From contig NZ_JAHZMO010000019.1 in assembly GCF_020748185.1 (NCBI RefSeq), positions 1 to 58,109 on the forward strand: 58,109 nt of DNA, read 5' to 3'. A program made the position numbers and the translations under genes. Positions within the stretch are counted from its first letter, which is position 1. Every line of letters begins with the position of its first letter. Shown here in pieces: positions 25,431 through 34,171 of the stretch. The notes beneath the pieces were generated by a model, which worked only from the letters and a program-made list of their open reading frames with translations, did not search any database and was not told the origin of the DNA. Source of the DNA: Terrisporobacter petrolearius. GTDB lineage: Bacteria > Bacillota > Clostridia > Peptostreptococcales > Peptostreptococcaceae.

Positions 25431-26600
25431 ATGAAATACAATTTTGATAAGAAAATAGACAGAAGAAACAATAATTCTACTAAATGGTCAGGTATGAAAG
25501 GGGGATTCATATCAAATGACTTACTACCATTTTGGATAGCAGATATGGATTTTGAAATATGTCCTAATATAAGTGAATCTATGAAACAAGTCTTAGATCA
25601 AAATATATTTGGATATGTAAACACGGAGAAAAGTTATTTTGAAAGTGCATGTAATTGGACAGAGAAAAGATATGGATATAGCATAAATCCAGAAACTTTA
25701 GTACATGCTTCAGGAGTGGTATTATCCTTAGTTTTAGCAGTGGAGTTATTAACTTGTGAAGACGATAACATTATGATTAGCTCGCCAGCATATCCTCCAT
25801 TTTATGATTGTGTATTAGACAATAACAGAAAGCTATTTTTAAATGAATTAATAATTAAAGACAATAAATATGTAATTGATTTTGAAGATTTTGAAAAGCA
25901 AATAGTAGAAAATAATATAAAGTGGTACATATTATGCAATCCTCACAATCCTACAGGGAGAGTATGGACAAGAAATGAATTGGAGAAAATAGCTGATTTA
26001 TGTTTAAAACATAATGTAAGAGTAATAAGTGATGAGGTGTGGAGAGATTTAGTGTTTAAAGATTATAAATATACTCCTTTTGCATCTTTGTCAAAAGAGG
26101 TTGAAGAAATAACAATAACATGTTTCTCTGCAAGTAAGACTTTTAACTTAGCTGGATTACAAGCATCATTTATTTCCATACCAAAAGAAAATGAGCGAGA
26201 AAAATTTAAAAAAGAATTGGCAAAATACCATATTGCAAGAAATAATTCTTTTAGTGTGGCAGCTGTGGAAACTGCATTTAATGAAGGTGAAGAGTGGCTA
26301 AGTCAATTATTAGATTATCTAGAAAGAAATTTAAATTACTTAAGTGATTTTATACATGAAAACTTATCAAAGATTAAGTTTATAAGACCTGAAGGAACCT
26401 ATGTGGTTTGGCTAGATTTTTCAGAGTACAAAATAGGTGACATTAACTTATACTTACAAGAAAATGCTAAAGTAGCATTAAACAAAGGAGAAGCCTTTGA
26501 CAAGAACTGTAAAGACTTTGCAAGAATTAATATAGCTTGTCCACGTTATCAGTTAGAAGATGGTTTAAACAGAATAAAAGAAGCTTTAGATAGACTATAA
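25431..26600 (+). CDS. PatB/MalY-type PLP aminotransferase or cystathionine beta-lyase
   Basis: 389-residue class I/II PLP enzyme. The Schiff-base Lys is in CFSASKTFNLAGLQ near residue 235, cofactor residues in NPHNPTGRVW near 168 and ISDEVWRDLV near 197, and the C-terminal substrate Arg in FARINIACPR near 370. MalY/PatB enzymes split C-S bonds of cystathionine or cystine, releasing H2S or homocysteine. The next three genes form an amino-acid importer, which suggests sulfur amino-acid use; terminators separate the two units. GGGGGGACAA precedes the ATG. Confidence 0.9.
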   Translation: MKYNFDKKIDRRNNNSTKWSGMKGGFISNDLLPFWIADMDFEICPNISESMKQVLDQNIFGYVNTEKSYFESACNWTEKRYGYSINPETLVHASGVVLSLVLAVELLTCEDDNIMISSPAYPPFYDCVLDNNRKLFLNELIIKDNKYVIDFEDFEKQIVENNIKWYILCNPHNPTGRVWTRNELEKIADLCLKHNVRVISDEVWRDLVFKDYKYTPFASLSKEVEEITITCFSASKTFNLAGLQASFISIPKENEREKFKKELAKYHIARNNSFSVAAVETAFNEGEEWLSQLLDYLERNLNYLSDFIHENLSKIKFIRPEGTYVVWLDFSEYKIGDINLYLQENAKVALNKGEAFDKNCKDFARINIACPRYQLEDGLNRIKEALDRL

Positions 26601-26603
26601 ATT

Positions 26604-26633
26604 ACAAAAAAGATGCTCAATGCATCTTTTTTT
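26604..26633 (+). terminator. Terminator after the PatB/MalY-type gene
   Basis: AAAAGATGC/GCATCTTTTTTT hairpin with T-run. Confidence 0.8.
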
Positions 26634-26790
26634 ACATTTAAAATTAATATGAAAATCATGTCATAGAAAAACATAATAATTTGTATTTGTATATAAAAAA
26701 ACACAATAAGACAGTAATTTACAACTATGTTAGAATTGGATTTGGGAATGATTACCATAAAATATCTAATATTACAAGGAGAAAATGGGA

Positions 26791-27606
26791 ATGGGAGTAA
26801 GAAGTAAAAAAATTATTACAGTTTTATCAAGTTTAATGATTGGTGTAACAATGTTAGTTGGATGTAGTGGCTCAAATGATAAGTCACAAGATTCATCAAA
26901 TAAGGATTCTAAAGAGAAATTAGTAGTGGGGGTTTCTACAGAATATTATCCATGGTGTTTTAAAGAGAACGATGAGAATAAAGGTTTTGAAGTGGATGTA
27001 TGGAAGGAAATAGGGAAAAGGGCAGGATATGATATAGAATTCCAAACAGCTAAATTCAGTGGGTTAGTGGGGATGCTAGATGCTGAAAAAATAGATACAG
27101 TTGCTCATCAAATGTCAACAACTGAAGAAAGAAGAGAAAAATATGATTTTACTGAAACATATGCTTATAGTAAATATAAGTTTATAGTTCCAGAAAATAG
27201 TAAAATAAGCAAAATGGAAGATGTAAAGGGTATGAAAGTTGGTTGTGTATTAGGTGGAAATGGGGAAAAAACTATAAAAGATCTTAATGAAGAACATAAA
27301 TTAGGTTTAGATATAGTTACATATGACGGGGTACCTATGGAACAAGATGTAGTAGACGGAAGAATAGATGTTGCTTGGTTATCAGAAGTTAAGGCAAAAA
27401 CTACAATTGAACAAGGCAAACTACCTTTAAAAATAGCTGATATAGATACAGGTGTTTATGAAATAAATCAATATCCATTTAGAAAAGAAGAAGCAAGTAA
27501 AGATAGAATAGCAAAGGTTAATGAAGCTATAAAAGCAATGCATGAAGATGGAACATTTACTGAACTATCAAAAAAATGGTTTGGACTAGACACAACTAAA
27601 GAATAA
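26791..27606 (+). CDS. Amino-acid ABC transporter substrate-binding lipoprotein
   Basis: 271 residues from the ATG at 26791 (an ATG at 26785 is too close to AAGGAG). A basic N-terminus and hydrophobic stretch end in a lipobox, MLVGC, with Cys near 24, so the protein is lipid-anchored outside the membrane. The mature part is a periplasmic-binding-protein type 2 fold (VVGVSTEYYPWCFKENDENK, FEVDVWKEIGKRAGYDIEF, YDFTETYAYSKYKFIVPEN). Family members bind polar amino acids or cystine; here cystine is plausible from the PatB/MalY neighbour but unproven. Confidence 0.92.
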   Translation: MGVRSKKIITVLSSLMIGVTMLVGCSGSNDKSQDSSNKDSKEKLVVGVSTEYYPWCFKENDENKGFEVDVWKEIGKRAGYDIEFQTAKFSGLVGMLDAEKIDTVAHQMSTTEERREKYDFTETYAYSKYKFIVPENSKISKMEDVKGMKVGCVLGGNGEKTIKDLNEEHKLGLDIVTYDGVPMEQDVVDGRIDVAWLSEVKAKTTIEQGKLPLKIADIDTGVYEINQYPFRKEEASKDRIAKVNEAIKAMHEDGTFTELSKKWFGLDTTKE

Positions 27607-27617
27607 AAGGTGAAAAA

Positions 27618-28286
27618 ATGCAAATATTTGATTTTGAATTTGTAGCAAACTTAGTGCCAATAATGGTTAAATACTTAGGAGTGACTTTTAAGATGTCATT
27701 ATTGGCATTAGTATTAGGTATTGTAGTAGCTATGGTTATAGCATTGGTTGTTGATGCTGACATACCTGTACTTAAGGGACTATCTAAAATATATATTTCT
27801 TTTTTTAGGGGAACTCCCTTAGTAGCCCAATTATTTTTTATATATTTTGGACTAATAAAAATAATACCATCTCTTAAAGGGTTAAGTGCTTTTAATGCAG
27901 CCGTAATTGTACTAGGTCTTAACTCATCAGCATACTTTGCTGAAAGTTTGAGAGGTGCCATATCATCAGTAGATAAAGGACAAGCTGAGGCATGTTATGC
28001 TTTTGGTATGACTTATACTCAGGCCATGGTGAGAATTATTTTGCCACAGGCTATTAGAGTTGCCATACCAGCCATGACAAATACCTTTGCAGATATTATA
28101 AAAGGATCTTCCTTAGCTTTTACAATAGGTGTTACTGAAATAATGGCTACAGCTCAATCAGAAGCGGCAGCAACATATAAATATTTAGAGGCATTTACTT
28201 GCGTAGTAATTATCTATTGGCTTATAAATTTGGCAGTTGTATATGTTCAAAATAAGTTGGAGAAAAAGTTAAGTGAAGCGTATTAA
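27618..28286 (+). CDS. Amino-acid ABC transporter permease
   Basis: 222 residues of the HisM/GlnP type: about five membrane helices and the EAA loop near residues 118-140 (GQAEACYAFGMTYTQAMVRI), which docks the ATPase. The motif SFFRGTPLVAQLFFIYFG near 57 is typical of polar amino-acid permeases. It begins 12 bp after the binding-protein gene and ends 15 bp before the ATPase gene. Confidence 0.94.
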   Translation: MQIFDFEFVANLVPIMVKYLGVTFKMSLLALVLGIVVAMVIALVVDADIPVLKGLSKIYISFFRGTPLVAQLFFIYFGLIKIIPSLKGLSAFNAAVIVLGLNSSAYFAESLRGAISSVDKGQAEACYAFGMTYTQAMVRIILPQAIRVAIPAMTNTFADIIKGSSLAFTIGVTEIMATAQSEAAATYKYLEAFTCVVIIYWLINLAVVYVQNKLEKKLSEAY

Positions 28287-28300
28287 ATGGAGAAGTACTT

Positions 28301-29032
28301 ATGTTAAAAATAAATAGTTTAAGTAAAAAGTTTGACCAAAATATTGTATTAAAAAATATTGATTTAGAGGTCAAAAAAGGTGAAGTGGTTGTTTTAATAG
28401 GACCATCAGGCACAGGAAAATCAACTTTGCTAAGATGTATAAATATTTTAGAAAAAGCTGATAGTGGAAGTTTAACTATAGGAGATTTAAATGTAGATTT
28501 AGCAAATTTACATAAAAAAGACATACTAAAAATAAGAAGAAAAACAGCTATGGTTTTTCAAAATTATAATTTATTTAATAATAAAACAGTAATTGAAAAT
28601 ATAACTGAACCACTAATTGTAGTGAAAAAAATAGACAAAGAAAGTGCAAATAAAATAGCTCTAGAAAAACTTAAATTAGTAGGGATAGAAGAGAAAAAAG
28701 ATGAATATCCATCTAGACTGTCTGGAGGACAAAAACAAAGAGTTGCCATAGCGAGAGCTTTAGCTGTAGACCCAGAAGTAATACTAATGGATGAGCCAAC
28801 TTCAGCCCTTGACCCAGAGTTAGTTGGGGAAGTTCTAGATGTTATAAGATCTTTGGCAAAAGCTCATATGACTATGATAATAGTAAGTCATGAAATGAAG
28901 TTTGCTAGAGAAATAGCAGACAGAATTATATTTATGGAAAATGGTGTTATAGAGGAGGAAGGAAGCCCATCAGAGCTATTTAGAGAAAACAAAAATACAC
29001 GTATAAATCAGTTTGCCAAAATAATTGTATAA
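28301..29032 (+). CDS. Amino-acid ABC transporter ATP-binding protein
   Basis: 243-residue GlnQ/HisP-type ATPase: Walker A GPSGTGKST near residue 35, Q-loop VFQNYNLF near 84, signature LSGGQKQRVAIARAL near 137, Walker B VILMDEPTSALDPELVG near 157, H-loop VSHEM near 193. It is the last gene of the importer operon and is followed by a strong terminator. Confidence 0.95.
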   Translation: MLKINSLSKKFDQNIVLKNIDLEVKKGEVVVLIGPSGTGKSTLLRCINILEKADSGSLTIGDLNVDLANLHKKDILKIRRKTAMVFQNYNLFNNKTVIENITEPLIVVKKIDKESANKIALEKLKLVGIEEKKDEYPSRLSGGQKQRVAIARALAVDPEVILMDEPTSALDPELVGEVLDVIRSLAKAHMTMIIVSHEMKFAREIADRIIFMENGVIEEEGSPSELFRENKNTRINQFAKIIV

Positions 29033-29045
29033 ATTTAGCATAAAT

Positions 29046-29080
29046 GAGAGGGAGTTGTCATAAGGCAACTCCCTTATTGT
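29046..29080 (+). terminator. Terminator after the amino-acid importer
   Basis: GGGAGTTGTC/GGCAACTCCC hairpin then TTATTGTTT. Confidence 0.85.
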
Positions 29081-29500
29081 TTATTAAATAATACCATTAT
29101 GAAAATATTGGGAAAACGATTGACAGACATTTCAAAATATTATACCATTTAAATAGTAATGATATAGTATTTTGTCATCAGGTTGCTAAAGATATGACTC
29201 CTGATTATGATTATATAATTTTTATATAAAGATTAATAATAATGTTAAAAATGTTAAGGATTACATTTTTATAAGATGTAAAAGTAGGAACTTTATAAAA
29301 TAAACTTTTTTTATAGATACATACAACTTGTGATGGTTATGTAAATTGTATGTACGGTTTTTGCGAAAACATTAGTAGCATTAAATACAGTCAATTTTAC
29401 ATTTACATCAATTAGGAGTTAAAATTTGCATACAATATATTTAGAACACATGAAACTATAAGAGTAATATAATAAACTACAGGTTTTAGGGGGAAGATTG
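29081..29500. other. Intergenic region before the alanine symporter
   Basis: 420 bp without a full gene. From 29092 to the stop at 29227-29229 one frame reads protein-like text (GKTIDRHFKILYHLN and NDIVFCHQVAKDMTPDYDYI) but has no start, so it may be a decayed gene end. An ACATACAA/TTGTATGT hairpin lies at 29319-29353, just before TTTTTGCG. No convincing riboswitch. Confidence 0.35.
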
Positions 29501-30895
29501 ATGGTTGAATTTATAAACAAAATAAATGGTCCAATTAATAGCTTTGTATGGGGGCCAGTAATGTTATTATTATTAGTTGGTTTTGGTATATACATGACCA
29601 GTAGGACAGGATTTTTTCAGATTAGAAAATGTAACACAATAGTAAAAAATACTATAGGTTCTATAAATAAAAATAAAGATGCAGCAAAAGATGGTGTTTC
29701 ACCTTATTCAGCTATGTCGGCAGCTGTGGCAAGTAGTGTTGGAGTTGGGAGTATAGCTGGTGTTGCAACTGCCATAGTTGCAGGTGGACCAGGGGCAGTA
29801 TTTTGGATGTGGATGTCAGCAATATTTGGAATGATGACAAAATACTCAGAGGTTGTATTGGCTGTATATTATAGAAGTAAAAATGAAGAAGGCCTTTATT
29901 ATGGTGGGCCAATGTATTACATGGAAAAGGGTCTAAAAAGTAAAGGATTAGCAACATTATTTGCTATATTTGCTGGTGTTGCTTGTTTTGGAACAGGTAA
30001 TTTAACTCAATCAAACTCAATAGCAACAGCTTTGCAAGGTTCATTTGAAATACCTACTTATGTTACAGGGCTAGTACTTGCAGTATTAACAGGTTTAGTT
30101 ATATTTGGTGGTGTTACTCGTATAACAAAAACTGCTGAAACTTTAGTTCCTGTTATGGCATTATTCTATATTTTAGGATCTCTTATAGTTATATTTGTAC
30201 ATGTAGATGCAATACCAGCTGTTATGTCTTCAATATTTGCTGATGCCTTTAGTTTCAAATCTGCAGGTGGAGGTATAATGGGATACACAATAATGAGAGC
30301 TATGAGATTTGGGGTAGCAAGAGGTGTATTCTCAAATGAAGCAGGACTTGGATCAGCTCCAATGCTTCACTCAACAGCATCTACAGATAATCCAGTAAAA
30401 CAAGGTATGTGGGGAATTTTTGAAGTATTTATAACAACAATTTGTATTTGTTCTATGACAGCCTTAGTTATACTTACTACAGGTGTGGTAGATTCTGGAT
30501 TAACTGGACCAATTCTTACAGCAGAAGCTTTTGGTACAGTATTTGGTTCATTTGGAGGAGCATTTGTATCTATAGCAATTACTTTCTTTGCCTTTACATC
30601 AATATTAGGATGGTCATATTATGGAGAGTGTAGCTGGGGTTATATTTTCAAAGACAAACAGCAACTAGTTTCAAAAATGATAAAATTATTATGGATACCT
30701 ACAGCATTTATAGGTTCAGTAGGAAGTCTTGATTTAATATGGAATGTTTCGGATACATTTAATGGACTTATGATAATACCAAATATTATTGCATTATTTG
30801 GACTTTCAGGAGTAGTAATAAAGCTTACAAAGTCATATATTAAAGATCCAGATTCAGTAACACTGGAAGAAGAAGATGAAGAAGGTATAGTATAA
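29501..30895 (+). CDS. Alanine:cation symporter (AgcS family)
   Basis: 464-residue transporter with about eleven membrane helices that takes up alanine or glycine with Na+ or H+. Family signatures: MTSRTGFFQIRKC near residue 30, GVSPYSAMSAAVASSVGVGSIAGVATAI split around residue 70, GGPGAVFWMWMSAIFGM near 100, FSNEAGLGSAPMLHSTA near 270. The ATG at 29501 follows AGGGGGAAG; a TTG directly before it is the alternative. The gene is single, with a terminator after it. Confidence 0.93.
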   Translation: MVEFINKINGPINSFVWGPVMLLLLVGFGIYMTSRTGFFQIRKCNTIVKNTIGSINKNKDAAKDGVSPYSAMSAAVASSVGVGSIAGVATAIVAGGPGAVFWMWMSAIFGMMTKYSEVVLAVYYRSKNEEGLYYGGPMYYMEKGLKSKGLATLFAIFAGVACFGTGNLTQSNSIATALQGSFEIPTYVTGLVLAVLTGLVIFGGVTRITKTAETLVPVMALFYILGSLIVIFVHVDAIPAVMSSIFADAFSFKSAGGGIMGYTIMRAMRFGVARGVFSNEAGLGSAPMLHSTASTDNPVKQGMWGIFEVFITTICICSMTALVILTTGVVDSGLTGPILTAEAFGTVFGSFGGAFVSIAITFFAFTSILGWSYYGECSWGYIFKDKQQLVSKMIKLLWIPTAFIGSVGSLDLIWNVSDTFNGLMIIPNIIALFGLSGVVIKLTKSYIKDPDSVTLEEEDEEGIV

Positions 30896-30926
30896 GTAAT
30901 AAATATATTATAATAAAATATATACT

Positions 30927-30968
30927 AAAAAAGATGGCTTTTGTATAACATAAAAGCCATCTTTTTTA
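30927..30968. terminator. Bidirectional terminator between symporter and phosphodiesterase
   Basis: AAAAAAGATGGCTTTT pairs with AAAAGCCATCTTTTTT; A/T runs on both sides serve both strands. Confidence 0.9.
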
Positions 30969-31015
30969 ATTACTAGAAAATTATGATTATTTTAAAACTG
31001 TGAAAAAATCTTGAA

Positions 31016-31753
31016 TTAAATTATTTCGTTTAATATTTCATTCATTAAATCTGGATAATCTGAAAATACACCATCCACATTAAGGGCTATCATTTTTCTC
31101 ATTGTATTAGGTTTATTAACAGTATAAACAAATACTTTTATATTATTTTTGTGAGCCAAATCTACTATTTCCTTTGAAACTAATTGCCTTGAAATATTAA
31201 TACTATATACCTTTAATTTTTTAGCATGTTCAACAACATTAGCTTCTGGAGCATAGTCTTTTTTATATTCATAAAGGGCACCGTACTTAAATCTATTGTC
31301 TAAGTTTTGTAAAATATTTAAGCACTTATGATTAAAAGAAGATATAAAAATTTTATCTTCAATACCATATTCTTTGATTAAATTCAAAAGATCTTGTTCT
31401 AAATCATAGTGTATTAAATCAGTTTTTGCTTCCACATTTAAAACAATATTTTCATTTTTAATTAGCTCAAAAACTTCTCTTAGTGTGGGGATTTTACAAT
31501 CCTCATTTTCAATAAATTCAAACTTTCTACACAAAAAACTTTTGATTTCATCTAAAGTATAATCTTTTATAAGTCCCTTACCTTTAAAAGTTCTTTGAAC
31601 ATCTTCATCATGTATAACAACTAATTGTCCATCCTTACTTTTATGAACATCCAACTCAATTCCATCTACACCTATTGATAAAGCTTTTGAAAAAGCTAAC
31701 ATAGTATTTTCGGGATAGTCACCACTGGCTCCCCTATGAGCAAAAACTTTCAT
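31016..31753 (-). CDS. Glycerophosphodiester phosphodiesterase
   Basis: Hydrolyses deacylated phospholipids (glycerophosphodiesters) to glycerol-3-phosphate and an alcohol. 245 residues, GDPD TIM barrel: FAHRGASGDYPENTMLAF near residue 4 (catalytic His), GIELDVHKSKDGQLVVIHDE near 37 (metal Glu/Asp and second His), VNVEAKTD near 115. It has no signal peptide, so the enzyme is cytosolic. The ATG at 31753 has GGGAGGATG upstream; a longer reading to 31819 lacks a site. It is divergent from glpP, which suits a shared glycerol-3-phosphate theme. Confidence 0.92.
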   Translation of the reverse strand: MKVFAHRGASGDYPENTMLAFSKALSIGVDGIELDVHKSKDGQLVVIHDEDVQRTFKGKGLIKDYTLDEIKSFLCRKFEFIENEDCKIPTLREVFELIKNENIVLNVEAKTDLIHYDLEQDLLNLIKEYGIEDKIFISSFNHKCLNILQNLDNRFKYGALYEYKKDYAPEANVVEHAKKLKVYSINISRQLVSKEIVDLAHKNNIKVFVYTVNKPNTMRKMIALNVDGVFSDYPDLMNEILNEII

Positions 31754-31968
31754 TTTACATCCTCCCTTGTGAAAAAACCAATCAAATTTAGTATAGTGTT
31801 TAAGAATGGAGCATGTCAACGCTTGGCATCTATTTAATATACATTCTACAATTTAGATAAGAGTTTGTTAATATATTGTTTTAACATCTATTATTGTAGA
31901 TTTTAATGTATAATTAATTTATAAAAAAAATACTAGTTGGGTTTTAGGAAGGGACAGATTAAATAATT

Positions 31969-32520
31969 ATGAGAGAGTTATTAGAGTGTAATCCTATAAT
32001 AGGAGCTATAAAAGATGACGAAGATTTAGAAAAAGTTATAAATTCCGATTGCAATGTTGTATTTTTACTAAGTGGGGACATTTTAACATTAAAGGAAAAA
32101 GTAAATAAGCTTAAGTTAAATAATAAAAGGGTATTTGTTCATTTAGATATGATAGGAGGGATTTCAAGCAACCCTGTAATTGTAAAATACTTAAAGGACG
32201 AATTTCATATAGATGGAATAATAACAACAAAGATAAGTTTAGTAAAAAAAGCATTAGAAGAAAATATAAATGTAGTACAAAGAATATTTTTATTAGATTC
32301 TATATCCTTAAAAACTTCCATGGAGAATATAAGAAAGGCAAAACCAAGCGCAATTGAAATTATGCCTGGTGTAATTACTAAAGCAGTTAAAAGATTGCAT
32401 AAAGAGTTTCCAGATCTACCTATAATTTGTGGTGGACTAATTGATGAGAAACAAGAAATTATTGATGTGCTAAAATATGGGGCCATGGCAGTATCTACTA
32501 CAAAAAAAGAATTATGGTAA
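31969..32520 (+). CDS. glpP: Glycerol-3-phosphate-responsive antiterminator
   Basis: 183-residue TIM-barrel-like RNA-binding regulator of the GlpP family. With glycerol-3-phosphate bound it lets polymerase read through leader terminators of glycerol genes. Conserved parts: NPIIGAIKDDEDLEKVI near residue 8, VFLLSGDILTLKEKV, FVHLDMIGGIS near 60, IEIMPGVITKAVKRL near 130, ICGGLIDEKQE near 155. The terminator at 32624-32677, between this gene and the glycerol-3-phosphate oxidase genes, is its likely target. The ribosome site GGAAGGGA is rather far from the ATG. Confidence 0.93.
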   Translation: MRELLECNPIIGAIKDDEDLEKVINSDCNVVFLLSGDILTLKEKVNKLKLNNKRVFVHLDMIGGISSNPVIVKYLKDEFHIDGIITTKISLVKKALEENINVVQRIFLLDSISLKTSMENIRKAKPSAIEIMPGVITKAVKRLHKEFPDLPIICGGLIDEKQEIIDVLKYGAMAVSTTKKELW

Positions 32521-32536
32521 TATTGTAATAAAAATA

Positions 32537-32565
32537 GTGACAAAAGTATTTCATTTGAATATAAT
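32537..32565 (+). promoter_or_regulatory. Promoter of the glycerol-3-phosphate oxidation operon
   Basis: GTGACA at 32537-32542, 17-bp spacer, TATAAT at 32560-32565, directly after glpP. It yields a leader of about 125 nt before the first gene. Confidence 0.7.
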
Positions 32566-32623
32566 GATTAGTATAGAAGGAAATTTTAAACAGAAAAGTA
32601 ATAAAAGTTAATATATATGGCGG

Positions 32624-32677
32624 GAGAACAGAGAGCCTTTTCTATAAGTAATTATAGGGGAGACTCTCTGTTTTTTG
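32624..32677 (+). promoter_or_regulatory. Leader terminator, likely GlpP-controlled
   Basis: AACAGAGAG (32628-32636) pairs with CTCTCTGTT (32664-32672), followed by TTTTT, only about 20 bases before the ribosome site of the flavoprotein gene. A terminator placed between promoter and first gene, next to glpP, is the layout of B. subtilis glpD. Confidence 0.8.
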
Positions 32678-32698
32678 AGCGAAAAAGGAGGCAATAAA

Positions 32699-34171
32699 AT
32701 GTTTGATGTAGCAATTATAGGAGCTGGAATTGTAGGAAGTGCAGTAGCTAGACAACTATCAAGATATGATTTGAAAATAGTAGCTTTAGAAAAAGGCGTA
32801 GAGGTTTGTCAAGGCACAACAAAAGCAAACAGTGCCATAGTGCATGGTGGATTTGATGCAAAAGAAGGAACTTTAAAGGCTAAACTAAATGTTCTAGGTT
32901 GTAAGATGTATCCAAGCATTTGTGAAGAATTAAGTGTTGAATATAAAAATAATGGATCATTGGTTTTAGCTTTTAATGAAAATGACATGGATCATATACA
33001 TGAGCTATATGAAAGAGGATTAAAAAATGGTGCAAATGACATTGAAATAATAGATGGAGAAAAGGTGAAAGAAATAGAGCCTAATGTTAGTGAAGATGTG
33101 GTTGGAGCACTTTGGTGTAAAAGCTCTGGAATCGTTTGTCCATTTAATTTAAACATAGCTCTTATGGAAAATGCAATTACAAATGGTGTTGAGTTAAAAC
33201 TGGAAAGTGAAGTTTTAAATATAAAAAAAATAGAAGAAGAAAATTACTTTGAAATAAAAACAAATAAAGAAATTATAAAATCAAAATATGTAATAAATGC
33301 AGCTGGTGTATATTCAGATAAAATTAATAACCTTATTGGAGGAAATGAGTTTTATATTATACCAAGAAAGGGCGAATACAAGATTTTAGATAAATCTGAA
33401 GGAAATAAAGCAAGTCATACTTTGTTCACCTGTCCTACAGAAAAAGGAAAAGGAGTACTAGTAACTAAAACAGTTCATGGAAACTTATTAGTAGGACCAA
33501 ATGCGAAAGAGGTGGAAAAAGATGATATAACTACAAGTAAATCTGGGTTAAAAGAAATTATGGATGGTGGTAGAAAATCCATTCCTAACATAGATTTTTC
33601 AAAAACAATAACATCCTTTGCTGGAGTCAGAGCTACACCAAATACAGGAGATTTTATGATATTTAAGTCAAAGGTAGCAAAAGGATTTATAAATGTGGCA
33701 GGGATAGAATCGCCAGGACTAGCATCAGCACCAGCCATAGCTTTACATGTAGAAGATTTATTAAAAGAAGTAATGTATGAAGATAATAAAAAACTAGAAC
33801 TAAATAAAAATTTCAATCCAATAAGACTAAAAAACAAGCCTTTTATGGAAATGATGCCAATGGATCAAAAAGAGATTTTAAGTAAAGATGAAAAATATAA
33901 AACTATAATCTGTAGATGTGAAAACATTACAGAAGGAGAAATAGTTGATGCTATAAATAGACCTTGTGGAGCAAGAACTGTAGATGGTGTAAAAAGAAGA
34001 GTTAGACCTGGAATGGGAAGATGCCAAGGCGGATTCTGTGGACCAAAGGTTGTTGAAATTATAGCAAGAGAATTAAATATTACACCAGAAGAAGTACTAA
34101 AAGACTATGAAAATTCAAAGATGTTAGTTGGCAAAGCTAAGGAAGTAAGGGGTGAGACTGTTGAAGTATAA
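32699..34171 (+). CDS. FAD-dependent glycerol-3-phosphate dehydrogenase-like protein with BFD-like domain
   Basis: 490 residues. N-terminal FAD motif AIIGAGIVGSAVARQLS (residues 5-21) and DAO-type oxidoreductase fold to about 365. A C-terminal [2Fe-2S] BFD-like domain has CRCEN near residue 402 and GMGRCQGGFCGP near 445. It is the GlpA-like subunit that oxidises glycerol-3-phosphate to dihydroxyacetone phosphate. GGAGGCAATAAA precedes ATG 32699. It overlaps the next flavoprotein gene and is behind a GlpP-type terminator. Other DAO substrates are possible, but the context favours glycerol-3-phosphate. Confidence 0.88.
   Translation: MFDVAIIGAGIVGSAVARQLSRYDLKIVALEKGVEVCQGTTKANSAIVHGGFDAKEGTLKAKLNVLGCKMYPSICEELSVEYKNNGSLVLAFNENDMDHIHELYERGLKNGANDIEIIDGEKVKEIEPNVSEDVVGALWCKSSGIVCPFNLNIALMENAITNGVELKLESEVLNIKKIEEENYFEIKTNKEIIKSKYVINAAGVYSDKINNLIGGNEFYIIPRKGEYKILDKSEGNKASHTLFTCPTEKGKGVLVTKTVHGNLLVGPNAKEVEKDDITTSKSGLKEIMDGGRKSIPNIDFSKTITSFAGVRATPNTGDFMIFKSKVAKGFINVAGIESPGLASAPAIALHVEDLLKEVMYEDNKKLELNKNFNPIRLKNKPFMEMMPMDQKEILSKDEKYKTIICRCENITEGEIVDAINRPCGARTVDGVKRRVRPGMGRCQGGFCGPKVVEIIARELNITPEEVLKDYENSKMLVGKAKEVRGETVEV

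Noticed and set aside
29081..29500. Glycine or other amino-acid riboswitch before the alanine symporter
   Set aside because: No tandem aptamer pattern or conserved riboswitch words are visible; only a simple hairpin.
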